Part shown: piece after piece, positions 1 to 9,016 of the stretch
How positions within the stretch are numbered: the stretch's first letter is position 1
Layout of the letters: each line of letters begins with the position of its first letter
Assembly (NCBI GenBank): GCA_021808665.1
Contig: JAKBBA010000021.1
Span: 1 to 63,868 of the forward strand
Direction: 5' to 3'
DNA from: Actinomycetes bacterium
GTDB taxonomy: Bacteria; Actinomycetota; Acidimicrobiia; Acidimicrobiales; Palsa-688
Length of the DNA: 63,868 nt
The notes under the pieces: generated by a model
The model's database searches: none
What the model was told of the DNA's origin: nothing
The model's input: the letters and a program-made list of their open reading frames with translations, nothing else
Program-made: the position numbers and the translations under genes

Positions 1-8
1 CCCTTTGG

Positions 9-45
9 GAGGCGATGAAGCTAGCCACGGTCACTTCATCGCCTC
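9..45. repeat. 12-bp inverted repeat (hairpin)
   Basis: GAGGCGATGAAG (9-20) and its exact reverse complement (34-45) flank a 13-nt loop. It lies just beyond the predicted 3' end of the group II intron relic, so it may belong to the 3' exon or be a terminator-like hairpin. It has no T-tract on either side, so a terminator role is uncertain. Confidence 0.5.
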
Positions 46-59
46 GGTCACCCAACCGA

Positions 60-580
60 CCACGGATCGGTGGGGTGGGCCGTCCGGCGAGGTGCCAGCA
101 GGGCTGGTCCTTTTCCGGGCGGCCTCCCCCCGAACCCGCCGTGCGAGTTTCCCCGCAGCGGGCTCTCCAGTGACGAATGACACCCAGCACCGCTTCAGCG
201 TCTTGCATTTCGCATACCTCGCGGCCGCGTCGTGTCAGTCACCTGGCCCCCTTCGCCCTGTGGAGGGCTTTCCCGTCCTCCCCGGCGGGACGTAACTCCC
301 GCGACTACTACGGGGCCTCCGTCGCCATAGGGCTCGCGCCCCGTAGGCGATCCCGCGTTCGTCTCTGCCGTACTTACAGCGCGACTTAGGCGTCCCACTC
401 ATCTCCTTAAATGCCCTCACTGGGCATCGCCGGATGCTCTGGAGGTTGCGCCGACCCTCAAGCGTAGCCAGCGCAGAACACGGCACCGGTATCAGACGTC
501 GTTGCGGTGGACGGACCTTTGCATCAACTGGAGATTGGGCTTCAGGCAATCCAGCTTTCGCCATAGCACGCAGGGTCCCC
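60..580 (-). mobile_element. Group II intron relic lacking its reverse transcriptase
   Basis: On the minus strand, 131-166 matches intron domain V: an AGAGCCCGC... strand pairs with a ...GGCGGGTTC strand around a GGGGAAAC-type loop. A following stem (about 75-125), with arms GGCCGCCCGG and CCGGACGGCC and one unpaired A, fits domain VI. Upstream, 210-400 carries the leader typical of bacterial intron RTs; its shadow translation contains GGPVVVAGVT and RPQGEG, a peptide signature often seen before ltrA-type genes. The RT itself is almost entirely deleted. The 5' end near 560-580 is not clear, because the GUGYG-type start could not be placed with certainty. Confidence 0.65.
170..208 (-). pseudogene. 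ltrA: N-terminal stub of a group II intron reverse transcriptase
   Basis: The ATG at 208 opens a frame reading MQDAEAVLGVIRH, which resembles the first residues of actinobacterial group II intron RT/maturases. After 13 codons the sequence jumps directly into intron domain V. The whole RT, X and endonuclease region, normally some 400 or more residues, is therefore missing. Without a maturase supplied elsewhere the intron cannot move. Confidence 0.55.
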
Positions 581-649
581 CGGCACCCCGAACTCGACGC
601 CCGAGATCGACCACCGGTTTTCTGACATGCTGCGGTCCCCCTTGCCTTT

Positions 650-993
650 CGGCTCCGGGTCAGTCATCGGACACAAGGATCTTCCTCCAAATCCATCCCC
701 GACTCAGCCAGGGGATACGACAAAGCGCCTCGCGGCGCACCTTGAGGACATCACGCTCCATGCGTAACTCAGCGTTCCAAGCCCGCAGACGGACCAGCCC
801 CCGCCCGATCATCGAACCCCAAGCCCTCAGCCTCACCCCGGCCGATACGACCCCGGGCAACCCAGTTACCCAACGTCCCCTCACCAACACCGATATCCCG
901 AGCAACCCAAGCGACCGACTTACCCGTCTCGGCGACAATCCGAACCGCCCCCTCCCGGAACTCCTAATCGCATTTTCCGACGAACCCCAGACA
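650..993 (-). pseudogene. IS3-family transposase OrfA, frameshifted relic
   Basis: Reading across frames on the minus strand gives EFREGAVRIVAETGKSVAWV, then VARDIGVGEGTLGNWV, and later LRMERDVLK. These are the N-terminal helix-turn-helix and the leucine-zipper hallmark of IS3 OrfA proteins (usual forms EFR..AV.L..., ELRMERDILKKA). At least one frameshift is needed to join them, and no OrfB follows. The relic abuts the group II intron on one side and the integrase fragment on the other, so several insertions and deletions have overlapped here. Confidence 0.7.
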
Positions 994-1039
994 TGATCAC
1001 TCCTTATAGTGCATACCTCCACACTTCCAGGAGAATTTC

Positions 1040-1377
1040 TCAGCCGCCCAGCGGGTCTCCAAGAAATGATGGAACCCTTTAAACACGCCCACATAGTTCC
1101 GCCTTGTCGACACCGCCCGCCCCTGCGCCGCCAAGCCGCCCACCACCCGATCCACGTCGCTTGCGGTCACCTCCCACGCCGGGCGACCCAAAGCAGCCAA
1201 CATCCTCTCCAACACCCCGACATCGTTATCGATCGTCGCCGTCGAAAACCCACGCGGCGTCCACGAAGCCACGAACGCCTCCACGCAGTCCGCCTGGAAA
1301 CGCTCAGGATCAGCCGGAACGCCCGGAGCGACAACTCCACCGTTGAGCACCCGCAAACCGGCCACGCCCCACCGCAC
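1040..1377 (-). pseudogene. Tyrosine recombinase, N-terminal core-binding fragment
   Basis: The minus-strand frame from 1377 resembles the SAM-like N-terminal domain of tyrosine integrases: TIDNDVGVLERMLAALG, then WEVTASDVDRVVGGLAAQG, and TRRNYVGVFKGFHHFLETR. The catalytic domain (R, HxxR and Tyr boxes) is absent. The frame runs into unrelated sequence at about 1040, next to the IS3 relic. It is probably an integrase or transposon recombinase cut off by the IS3 insertion, and is non-functional. Confidence 0.6.
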
Positions 1378-1410
1378 ACTTTCCGCTCACCATAAAACTT
1401 CAGGTGACAC

Positions 1411-1740
1411 CTAACAGTAGCCAGTCACACCACCAAAAGCGCGGGCCCTCGAACAACCCGAAAAAGCCCAGCTAGCTCGCCATTTCCACCCGCCCGAAGA
1501 TGTGACCGTCCCAAAACCCTCGCCGCCCTCCCCGGCCCACAGCCCGAGGATGTCCCCGGTGCCGTCGGCGGTCACACCGACGGCCACGTAGATCGGCCGG
1601 TTCGCGACCTGGCCCTCGCCGGTCTTGACCACGATCGCGTCGATAAAGATCACCGGGCCGGCCGGGTCGGCCGGCCGGTTCTGCCAGTCCGACATGGACT
1701 CCTCACCGCGGACAACAAACCGTGACCGTCGGCCACGACC
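1411..1740 (-). pseudogene. IS256-family transposase fragment
   Basis: The minus-strand frame from 1695 reads MSDWQNRPADPAGPVIFIDA followed by IVVKTGEGQVANRPIYVAVG and GDILGLWAGEGGEG. This is the central block of IS256/MULE transposases around the first catalytic Asp (usual form WQNRPLDPVYPVVFVDAI...LGLWAG). Beyond GEGG the frame shifts and similarity is lost. Sequence at 1735-1865, including GGGAATTCCGTGACG, may be debris of the IS end. Only about 60 residues are recognisable, so the element is dead. Confidence 0.75.
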
Positions 1741-2019
1741 TCGGACGCTTCGCGGCCACCGCCCTCACCACCGACCTGCAACAACTCTTCAACCCCAACA
1801 CCCGACAAGACAAAAGACGCCCAACCGACTAGAAAGACACACACCCAACGAGGGAATTCCGTGACGGAACCGCCAGGGAATTACGTGACGGTAGACACCA
1901 CGGCGTCGCAAGAACCGTTGTCCGGCTGAATGATTGTCGACACCGGACGAAAATCGCTGCAGCCGCTCCGCGGGTCAGAATCACTTTCAAGCCACCCGTA
2001 GCGTTAATCCCTGCCCGGA

Positions 2020-3033
2020 GTGAGCTCCGCAGAGTCCCAGATGTACGCTTGTCATGCTATGGCGCCTAGGTTCTCAGATCAGCCACGTGAAATTCACCGT
2101 GAGATGGTGTGGATACCCGGGGGAAGGTTTCGAATGGGGTCTAATAGTACCGAGTATCCAGAGGAAGGTCCGGTGCGCCAGGTAAGCGTCGACGGATTCT
2201 GGATTGACATTACCCCAGTAACGGTGAGGGAATTCGGCCATTTCGTCGAGGCGACTGGTTATGTCACGGTTGCAGAGCGCGAGATCAATCCGAGCGAGTA
2301 CCCCCAGCTTGATCCCTCGCTTCTCCGGCCGGGCTCTCTGGTCTTCAAGGCGCCTCCAGGCGGTCGTGTCGATCTGAGCAACTTCGTAAGCTGGTGGAGT
2401 TACGTGCCTGGTGCGGACTGGGCTCATCCCAGCGGTCCCGATAGCGATGTGCTAGGACGCGAGTTACACCCTGTGACTCATGTGGCATGGGACGACGTGC
2501 TGGCCTACGCGACTTGGGCCGGCAAGTACCTGCCTACGGAGGCGGAGTGGGAGTTCGCCGCACGAGGAGGACTTGACGGCGCCATGTACGCATGGGGAGA
2601 CGAGTTCCAGCCGGGGGGCCGGATAATGGCAAACACGTGGAGGGGTGAGTTTCCATTTCTTGATCTCAAGGCCGAACACGAGCGCGGTACCACTGAGGTA
2701 GGGGCGTATCCACCTAACGGCTACGGCCTTTTTGACATGATCGGAAACGTCTGGGAGTGGACGTCGGACTTTTACACGTTTCGACAAGAGTCGATAGTTA
2801 CCGGGTCGTGCTGCGGGGAGGTGAATCCTCGCAGTGACGAACCTTCGTTTAGCTACGATGCCCATGAGCCTGGGGGAGCCCATATTCCGAGGCGCGTCGT
2901 CAAAGGCGGGTCCCATCTGTGCGCGCCGAATTATTGTCAGCGTTACCGGCCAGCTGCTCGCCAGCCCCAGCAGGTTGAGTCTGGCATGTCACATCTGGGC
3001 TTCAGATGCATCCGCCGGGTGTCGCCCACATAA
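2020..3033 (+). CDS. Formylglycine-generating enzyme (sulfatase activator)
   Basis: This 337-residue protein of the FGE/SUMF1 family would oxidise a sulfatase active-site Cys to C-alpha-formylglycine. It has the family opening MVWIPGGRFRMGS, the mid motif LPTEAEWEFAARGG, NGYGLFDMIGNVWEWTSD, a CCGEVNPR loop and a C-terminal GFRCIR. Near the end, SHLCAPNYCQRYRPAAR carries the two Cys spaced CxxxxC that bind copper in true FGEs, which many EgtB/PvdO relatives lack. GTG at 2020 is the longest start; ATGs at 2041 and 2059 are alternatives. The gene converges on the leftward operon and overlaps its last gene by 32 bp. No sulfatase gene is present in the window, so its client lies elsewhere. Confidence 0.85.
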   Translation: MSSAESQMYACHAMAPRFSDQPREIHREMVWIPGGRFRMGSNSTEYPEEGPVRQVSVDGFWIDITPVTVREFGHFVEATGYVTVAEREINPSEYPQLDPSLLRPGSLVFKAPPGGRVDLSNFVSWWSYVPGADWAHPSGPDSDVLGRELHPVTHVAWDDVLAYATWAGKYLPTEAEWEFAARGGLDGAMYAWGDEFQPGGRIMANTWRGEFPFLDLKAEHERGTTEVGAYPPNGYGLFDMIGNVWEWTSDFYTFRQESIVTGSCCGEVNPRSDEPSFSYDAHEPGGAHIPRRVVKGGSHLCAPNYCQRYRPAARQPQQVESGMSHLGFRCIRRVSPT

Positions 3034-4645
3034 CCTCTCCGCCTACGATGGTGGCCTCGACCTGTGTCTCGTCGAGCGTTCCCCGTTTGATAGGGTCCTG
3101 GTTGACGACAACGATGTCGGCCAAAAACCCTGGGCACAGACGTCCCCGCCGGTTCTCCTCGAAGGCCCCGAATGCGCAACCCTGCGTTGCTAGTGTCCAT
3201 GCTCGGGCCACGCTTACAGCTTCATCGGCTCCGATGACAAGACCCGAGGCGGTTGTGCGTTCGACGGCTGTCCGCATGTTAGCGATCGGGTCGAGGGCAG
3301 CGTTCGGATAGTCGGTGTTAATCTGCAGCGCGATCCCAGCCTTAATCAGGGACGCTACCGGTACCATCCTGTTCGTGTCGTCATGCCCGAACATAACTGG
3401 CCAGGTATCGCCGTTCGCATAAAGGAAGGCGGGTTGAGTCGACACGACGACCGCCAGCGCGCGCATGCGTTCGACCTGCCCGGGTAACGGCGCCAGGTAG
3501 GCATGCTCGAGACGATGTCGTAGCGCGCGGGACCCTTCAAGTTGTGCTGACACCTCGAAGGAATGAAGGGCCATATCAACTGCCCGTTGGCCGATCGCGT
3601 GGACTGCAATCTGTAGGCCACCTCGGGTAGCTCCAGCGACGAGAGCGTCAAGACTAGTCGGCTCAATACGCACGATGCCGTGGTTCTCCGGATCATCGAG
3701 ATAGCCGCCATATACCGCCGCGTTGTGGAGCGTGCACGATCCGTCGATACTTACCTTAACCCCGCCTAGGCGGAGCCAGTCGTCGCCGAAGCCGCTTCGC
3801 AGACCGATGCGTGTCAGGTCAGCGAGCGTCGCTTGTCCTTCGACGACGCGGACGTAGAACACTATTCGTGCCTTGAGACGGCCCCCCTCGCGGAGGCGCT
3901 GGTAGTCGGCCATCTCGTCGGGACTCTGAACTATCTCGTGGATCTCAGCGATACCTGCCTGGCTGAGCCTTGCTATGCCGGCCTCAAGAGCGTCGAGTCG
4001 CCGCCGTTCGTCGATTGGTGGCACGACCGTATCTGCGCGTGTGGCGTCGAGACGTAGCTTGGCAGTCTCGTGGAGTATCCCGGTCGGTACTCCAAAGGCG
4101 TCCCGCTCGATTCGGCCACCTCGAGGGTCGGATGTGTCAGCAGTAATCGATGCTGCTGCGAGAGCAGCGGAATTCGCTGCGATCCCGTGCTTGCCGACGG
4201 TCCTTAGGATGACCGGCCGGTCGGCGCACACTGAGTCGAGCTCGATCCTGGTCGGCAGTCGACGTTCGCGTAGGGCAGCGGCGGAGAGATTATCGCCTTG
4301 GATCCACGCGTCTGTTGGCTGACAGGCCCGCCTTTCGCCGACGAGGTGAAGCACCTCGCTAAGCGAGGTTGGAGCAAGTGCGGTAAAATCGAGGAAATGG
4401 GCTTCGAGTTGCGAGGCGCGATGGTAGTGGGTGTGGCTATCGGTGACGGCCGGTAGAACTGTTCGTCCGCCGAGGTCGATTTGATGTGTTCCCGCCGGGG
4501 CTAACCTGCATATTTCAGAGGTCGTTCCGACTGCTTCGACGCTGCCCCCCGATACGAGGATCGCTTGTGATGCGGGGCCATCGGGGGTCGGGTAGACCGT
4601 CCCATTGACCAGAGCCAGCGCCGTCCGGGGTCTGTTGGTGCTCAT
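3002..4645 (-). CDS. Amidohydrolase family 3 (YtcJ-like)
   Basis: About 547 residues of the YtcJ/AdeC-like amidohydrolase-3 family, metal-dependent hydrolases of amide or related C-N bonds. Visible motifs are the N-terminal beta-sandwich VNGTVYPTPDGP, the metal ligands DSHTHYH, a Lys-containing strand (VKVSIDGSC), AVHAIGQRAVD, HRLEHAYL, and a C-terminal LADIVVVNQDPI. The ATG at 4645 is preferred because it overlaps the ubiX stop as ATGA; an upstream in-frame ATG at 4681 would lie inside ubiX. This is the last gene of the 13-gene operon. Inferred role: hydrolysis of an amide produced after ring opening of a nitrogen-containing substrate. The true substrate cannot be told from sequence. Confidence 0.8.
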   Translation of the reverse strand: MSTNRPRTALALVNGTVYPTPDGPASQAILVSGGSVEAVGTTSEICRLAPAGTHQIDLGGRTVLPAVTDSHTHYHRASQLEAHFLDFTALAPTSLSEVLHLVGERRACQPTDAWIQGDNLSAAALRERRLPTRIELDSVCADRPVILRTVGKHGIAANSAALAAASITADTSDPRGGRIERDAFGVPTGILHETAKLRLDATRADTVVPPIDERRRLDALEAGIARLSQAGIAEIHEIVQSPDEMADYQRLREGGRLKARIVFYVRVVEGQATLADLTRIGLRSGFGDDWLRLGGVKVSIDGSCTLHNAAVYGGYLDDPENHGIVRIEPTSLDALVAGATRGGLQIAVHAIGQRAVDMALHSFEVSAQLEGSRALRHRLEHAYLAPLPGQVERMRALAVVVSTQPAFLYANGDTWPVMFGHDDTNRMVPVASLIKAGIALQINTDYPNAALDPIANMRTAVERTTASGLVIGADEAVSVARAWTLATQGCAFGAFEENRRGRLCPGFLADIVVVNQDPIKRGTLDETQVEATIVGGEVMWATPGGCI

Positions 4646-5307
4646 GGTGCGGTGCGTCCACCGGCGAGGGTGCCGTCCCAACGGCGGAAGAGGTCGTGAT
4701 CTACGCCTATTACGTCTAGTACCTTTCCGGCGACGAAGTTGATCAAGTCCTGAGCTGTCTCTGCGCCGGCATAAAAGCCGGGGCTTGCGGGCAACACGAC
4801 TGCCCCCTCGCCAGCCAGGTCGGCCAACTGCAGCAGGGTAGACCTGCGCAGCGGTGTCTCACGGACGACCAGCACAAGAGGTCTCCTTTCCTTTAAGGTC
4901 ACGTCTGCCGCACGCTGCAAGAGATCCTTGGAAACACCGAGGGCAATCCCTGCTACCGAAGCAGTCGTGGCCGGCACCACTATCATGCCCTGCGTGCGGT
5001 ACGAGCCGCTGCTCGGTCCCGCTGCCATATCATCGACGGCCCAGATGGTCACGCTAGCCAGGTCACGTCCTATCCATGTGCCGAGATCGTCGCGCCAATG
5101 CGACGGGCGGAAAGTGATACCGGTCTCGTCGCGAAGAGTGAGTCGGGCTGCCCGGCTCACCACAAGGTCGACGTCCTCGTCGGCGTCCAGCAGACCCCGG
5201 ATTACGGCGCCGGCATAGCCGGTTCCACTGGCACCCGAGATGCCAACGATCCACGGGCGGCGCTTGGAACGGACACTACTATTCAGCGTCACGTCGTCTG
5301 GTACCAT
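4642..5307 (-). CDS. ubiX: UbiX-type flavin prenyltransferase
   Basis: 221 residues. UbiX/Pad1 enzymes prenylate FMN to make prFMN, the cofactor of UbiD decarboxylases. The N-terminal VGISGASGTGYAGAVIRGLL is the FMN-binding loop; MIVVPATTASVAGIALGVS, ERRPLVLVVRETPLR and a late FYAGAETAQDLINFVAGKVLD complete the family pattern. Length is normal. The gene starts inside the end of the molybdenum hydroxylase large-subunit gene (29-bp overlap) and shares ATGA with the downstream amidohydrolase, so it is translationally coupled. Its partner ubiD is in the same operon at 11.8-13.2 kb. Confidence 0.93.
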   Translation of the reverse strand: MVPDDVTLNSSVRSKRRPWIVGISGASGTGYAGAVIRGLLDADEDVDLVVSRAARLTLRDETGITFRPSHWRDDLGTWIGRDLASVTIWAVDDMAAGPSSGSYRTQGMIVVPATTASVAGIALGVSKDLLQRAADVTLKERRPLVLVVRETPLRRSTLLQLADLAGEGAVVLPASPGFYAGAETAQDLINFVAGKVLDVIGVDHDLFRRWDGTLAGGRTAP

Positions 5308-7636
5308 GTAATGACGCTATGACGCGTGCTGGAGTAAGAGGCAGCCGGGTGACTCTGGCAGCGAAAGGCCGGAGCGCGTCTTCCACTGCGTTGGCTACCG
5401 CCCCAGGGACCGGTATGAGACCTCCTTCCCCCGCACCTTTTACTCCGAGGGGATTGAGCGGGCTGGGTGACACGACATGAAACAGTTCGGGCCGGGGAAC
5501 TTCCATCGCCGTCGGCAGGGCGTAGTCGAGGTAGCTCGTCGACAGTGGCTGCCCATCCTTAGCATATGCCGCCTCCTCGTAGATGGCGTTGCCGACCCCG
5601 TGCGCGAACGCCCCATACATCTGGCCGTCGACGATCATCGGGTTAAGCACTACGCCGCAGTCGTGGCCGAGCACGCTGCGCCGCAGTTCGATCAGGCCGG
5701 TCTCGACGTCCACGTCAACGATCACGGCACAGATCCCGCTTGAATAGGTGGCCCGGGGCGGCTTGAAGTAAGAGGTCACCTCCAAGGCGACCGGCAGAGA
5801 CGGGTCTACCGACATTCCGTGACGTCCAACGTTGACTGTGCTCGCAATCTCGTCCAAGCCGATGCGACGATCGACAGCCCACGTGACCGACACTTCTCGC
5901 CCGGCGAGGTCGACGTCGTGGACGTCTACGCCTAGCAGGACGGCGCCCGCCTTGATCACGTCGCGTCGCAGCTCCAGACAAGCCTGGTGGAGGGCAGGGC
6001 CGGCGGTAGCGGTAACCCTCGAAGCGAAAGTTCCCTGGCCGAACGGCATCGTCGCAGTGTCACCGTGGCGCACGTCAACGCACTCCATATCGACACCGAG
6101 AGCGTCCGCGGCGAGCTGGGCGTAGACCGTTTCATAACCTTGGCCTTGGGGCGAAGCAGCGAGCGTCACGAGTATCCTGCCGCTGTTGGTAAGACGAACT
6201 CGGGCACCTTCGTAGGGGCCGAGTCCAGATCCTTCGACGAACATGGCAAGGCCGAGGCCCAGGAACTGACCTTTGATCCGGGCAGCTGCCTGCTCCGCCC
6301 TGAACGCTTCGACATCTATGCGGTCAAGCACCCCTCCGAGTAGCGCCGGGTAATCACCACTGTCATAAGTCAGAGGCGACCCGTCCCTGAATTTCAGGCC
6401 GACAGCATATGGGAACTCACCCGGACCGATCAGGTTCCGGCGGCGCACCTCGTGAGATTCGAGACCGAGATGCTCCGCCATGCGATCGATGATGCGCTCG
6501 GTGACTGCGACAGCCTGCGGGCGGCCAGCCCCGCGCAGAGAACTCGTAGGAACCATGTTCGTGTAGCAGGCAACGAGCTCAGAGTGGATGTTGGGGATCT
6601 TGTACGGCCCAGGCAGCGTCGACATCGTGATAGTCGGAACTTGCAGGCCGATGCAATACGCCCCCTGGTCGTGCTCGAACACGTCTTTTAGGACCAATAT
6701 GCGTCCCGTGTCGTCGAAGCCGAGCTCGACCCGGTGGGTCTGGGAGCGTTCCATGGTGGAACTGACGAAGCTCTCCCATCGATCCTCGATCCACTTGACT
6801 GCGACCCCAAGGCGCATTGCGATCCAAGGGATGAGGGCTTCCTCACCGTAGAACTGGGCCTTCGGACCGAAACCCCCGCCGATGTCGACTGGGGCCACCA
6901 CACGTATCTCGTCCTCGGTCATGGCGTAGAGGCTGCAGAGCATGTGACGGACGTAATGCGGTGTCTGCGTGGCGTCCCATACCGTCAACTCTCCTGAGGC
7001 TGGGTCGAAGCGTGCCGCCACCGCGCGGCCCTCCATCGAGTGGCCCCCGCCACGTGTTATCACGAAGGTCTCGCGCAGGACATGCGGGGCCTCACGAAGG
7101 GCAGTGTCGGGGTCACCGGAGCGTTGTACGATCCGCACGGCGACGTTGTCAGCTGTCCCTTCGTGAACCAAGCAAGCACCCTCGGCTAAAGCTGCTTCAG
7201 TCGAGCCGACTCCTGGGCGCGGATCGTAATCGACGTCAATCAAGTCTGAGGCGTCTTCGGCCAGTCGCCTATTCGACGCCACGACCACGGCGACCGGCTC
7301 TCCGACATAGCGCACCGCGTCGACGGCGATCGGGTAGCGGGGAACGCGCTTGAGGTCAGGGTGGGTGACCTTCGGCGGGAGGTCCCGAATGATTGGCGCT
7401 AGATCCGCAGCAGTGAAAACACCTATGACGCCTACAGCTTTACGAGATTCGGTAGTGTCAATCGACCTTATACGTGCACTTGGGTACGGGCTGCGCAAGA
7501 TCGCCGCCTCGTAGTATTCTCCCATATCGAGGTCATCGAGGAATTGACCGGCGCCTGTGAGGAGCCTGTGGTCCTCCCGTCTTGGGGTTCTCGTCCCTAC
7601 GTAGCGGTCACGGACGGTAGAGCCCAGGTGGGTCAC
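5279..7636 (-). CDS. Molybdenum hydroxylase, large subunit (xanthine dehydrogenase/CoxL-like)
   Basis: 785 residues. This is the Mo-cofactor subunit of a three-part hydroxylase that inserts water-derived oxygen into an aromatic or heteroaromatic C-H. It has the aldehyde oxidase a/b hammerhead domain (to about residue 140), the Moco motif GGGFGPK near 253-259, and GAGEGGLIPVPGAVANAV near the end, with the catalytic Glu. The position where true CO dehydrogenases have AYxCSFR reads SSLRGAGRPQA (about 366-375), so it is a form II type relative and not a CO oxidiser. ATGA overlap with the 2Fe-2S subunit gene supports one complex. Substrate unknown; N-heterocycles are common for this group. Confidence 0.88.
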   Translation of the reverse strand: MTHLGSTVRDRYVGTRTPRREDHRLLTGAGQFLDDLDMGEYYEAAILRSPYPSARIRSIDTTESRKAVGVIGVFTAADLAPIIRDLPPKVTHPDLKRVPRYPIAVDAVRYVGEPVAVVVASNRRLAEDASDLIDVDYDPRPGVGSTEAALAEGACLVHEGTADNVAVRIVQRSGDPDTALREAPHVLRETFVITRGGGHSMEGRAVAARFDPASGELTVWDATQTPHYVRHMLCSLYAMTEDEIRVVAPVDIGGGFGPKAQFYGEEALIPWIAMRLGVAVKWIEDRWESFVSSTMERSQTHRVELGFDDTGRILVLKDVFEHDQGAYCIGLQVPTITMSTLPGPYKIPNIHSELVACYTNMVPTSSLRGAGRPQAVAVTERIIDRMAEHLGLESHEVRRRNLIGPGEFPYAVGLKFRDGSPLTYDSGDYPALLGGVLDRIDVEAFRAEQAAARIKGQFLGLGLAMFVEGSGLGPYEGARVRLTNSGRILVTLAASPQGQGYETVYAQLAADALGVDMECVDVRHGDTATMPFGQGTFASRVTATAGPALHQACLELRRDVIKAGAVLLGVDVHDVDLAGREVSVTWAVDRRIGLDEIASTVNVGRHGMSVDPSLPVALEVTSYFKPPRATYSSGICAVIVDVDVETGLIELRRSVLGHDCGVVLNPMIVDGQMYGAFAHGVGNAIYEEAAYAKDGQPLSTSYLDYALPTAMEVPRPELFHVVSPSPLNPLGVKGAGEGGLIPVPGAVANAVEDALRPFAARVTRLPLTPARVIASLHGTRRRDAE

Positions 7637-8169
7637 GATTCGGCCCCGACCGACACATCAGCGAGGGCCAGGAGAGCGTCGACAAGGCCGACATACCCAG
7701 TACATCTGCAGATGTTGCCGCTCAAAGCCTCCCTGGCCTGCGCCTCGCTGGTTAGTGGTCCCTGTCGCAGGCGGGCTGTCAGAGACATGAGAAACCCGCT
7801 AGTGCAGAACCCGCACTGAACAGCGTGGTGAGCCTCGAACGCTTTTTGGAGCGGCCCCAACACGTCATTTGCGGCGAGTCCTTCTACCGTCTCGATGGAG
7901 CAACCGTCGGCTTGGGCGGCAAGCATGAGACAGGATCTCACTGCCTCGCCGTCGACGATCACCGTACACGCTCCGCAGCTTCCGTGCTCACAGCCTAGGT
8001 GAGTTCCGGTGAGTCCTAAGTCCCGTCTCAACAGGTCCGCTAAGTGGACCCGGACATCGGTGGCGACCGTAACCGGATCTCCGTTTACGGTTAGTGACAC
8101 CTCTATTGTGTCGTGTCCTGAAGTGGTTGCGCCGGACTCGTCAGGCAATGTTGGCTCCTTGGTCTCCAC
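7633..8169 (-). CDS. Molybdenum hydroxylase, 2Fe-2S small subunit (CoxS-like)
   Basis: 178 residues. An N-terminal plant-type ferredoxin domain carries HLGCEHGSCGACTVIVDG, and a C-terminal helical domain has CGFCTSGF and NICRCTGY, giving two 2Fe-2S clusters. It passes electrons from the Mo site to the FAD subunit. Length is at the usual 150-180 residues. The ATG at 8169 lies inside the end of the FAD-subunit gene (29-bp overlap), and its stop overlaps the large-subunit start, in the order FAD subunit, 2Fe-2S subunit, Mo subunit. Confidence 0.92.
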   Translation of the reverse strand: METKEPTLPDESGATTSGHDTIEVSLTVNGDPVTVATDVRVHLADLLRRDLGLTGTHLGCEHGSCGACTVIVDGEAVRSCLMLAAQADGCSIETVEGLAANDVLGPLQKAFEAHHAVQCGFCTSGFLMSLTARLRQGPLTSEAQAREALSGNICRCTGYVGLVDALLALADVSVGAES

Positions 8170-9016
8170 GGATCTGCTTAAAGCAGCGCCGGACTAGAAC
8201 GCCCGCCAGCTGCCTCCGGTAATCTCCCGTTGCGTGGAAATCGTCTGGGGGATCGACACTCCGGCTCGTTGCGTACTGTGCGTCGAGCAGGGCAGCGTCC
8301 CCGAGGTCGCTGCCGACAACCGCCTCGGCAGCAGAGGTGACCAAGAAAGGAGTCGGCGCTACTCCTGAACAGACGACACGCGCGGTCCTTACTCGACCCT
8401 CGCTCATTTTCACTACGACTGCAGCACCAACGATCGCGAAGTCGCCTCGCCGGCGGCTGACTTCCATGAATGCTGCGTGATGGCCGGGCCCCGGGTCGGG
8501 AACGATCACGTCAGTGAGAAGTTCTCCGGCCTCGACTGCGGTGGTGAAGTGGAACTTGAAGAAGTCCGCCGCGGCCAGGTGGCGTCGACGTTTCGCGCTG
8601 GCCACGACGAACGTGGAGCCGAGCGCTACCATCAAAGCGGGCAGTTCCGCTGCGGAGTCGGCGTGAGCTAGGCTTCCGCAGACCGTTCCGCGGTTGCGTA
8701 TCTGGACGTGTGCGACCTTCTCCAAGGCATGGTGGAGGACCGGGAAACGCAGGCCTATGTCAGGGTCTAGCTCGACCTGTCTTTGGCGGGCCATCGCATG
8801 GATTCGAAGACCAGAGTCGTCCAAGTCCCAACCACGGAGCTCGACTACACGTCCGATGTCCACCAAATCGGTTGGGGTAACGAGTCGGTAAGCCATCATC
8901 GGGAGCAGGCTCTGGCCTCCTGCGAGAACTTTCGCTGTGTCGCCCAGATCTTCTAACAGGTCCAGCGCCTCGCTGAGGGTGGAAGGTCGGTGGTAGCGAA
9001 AAGGGGCGACCTTCAC
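8141..9016 (-). CDS. Molybdenum hydroxylase, FAD-binding medium subunit (CoxM-like)
   Basis: 291 residues of the CoxM/XDH FAD-binding family. The N-terminus MKVAPFRYHRPSTLSEALDL, followed by AKVLAGGQSLLPMMAYRL, is the FAD pyrophosphate-binding signature. IRNRGTVCGSLAHADSAAEL is the second conserved block, and the CO dehydrogenase flavoprotein C-terminal domain follows. It accepts electrons from the 2Fe-2S subunit and delivers them to an acceptor. It shares ATGA with the upstream alpha/beta hydrolase stop and overlaps the next gene by 29 bp. Confidence 0.92.
   Translation of the reverse strand: MKVAPFRYHRPSTLSEALDLLEDLGDTAKVLAGGQSLLPMMAYRLVTPTDLVDIGRVVELRGWDLDDSGLRIHAMARQRQVELDPDIGLRFPVLHHALEKVAHVQIRNRGTVCGSLAHADSAAELPALMVALGSTFVVASAKRRRHLAAADFFKFHFTTAVEAGELLTDVIVPDPGPGHHAAFMEVSRRRGDFAIVGAAVVVKMSEGRVRTARVVCSGVAPTPFLVTSAAEAVVGSDLGDAALLDAQYATSRSVDPPDDFHATGDYRRQLAGVLVRRCFKQIRGDQGANIA

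Noticed and set aside
5279..9016. Aerobic carbon monoxide dehydrogenase
   Set aside because: The large subunit lacks the AYxCSFR active-site loop and has RGAGRPQA, so it is a CODH-like hydroxylase of another substrate.
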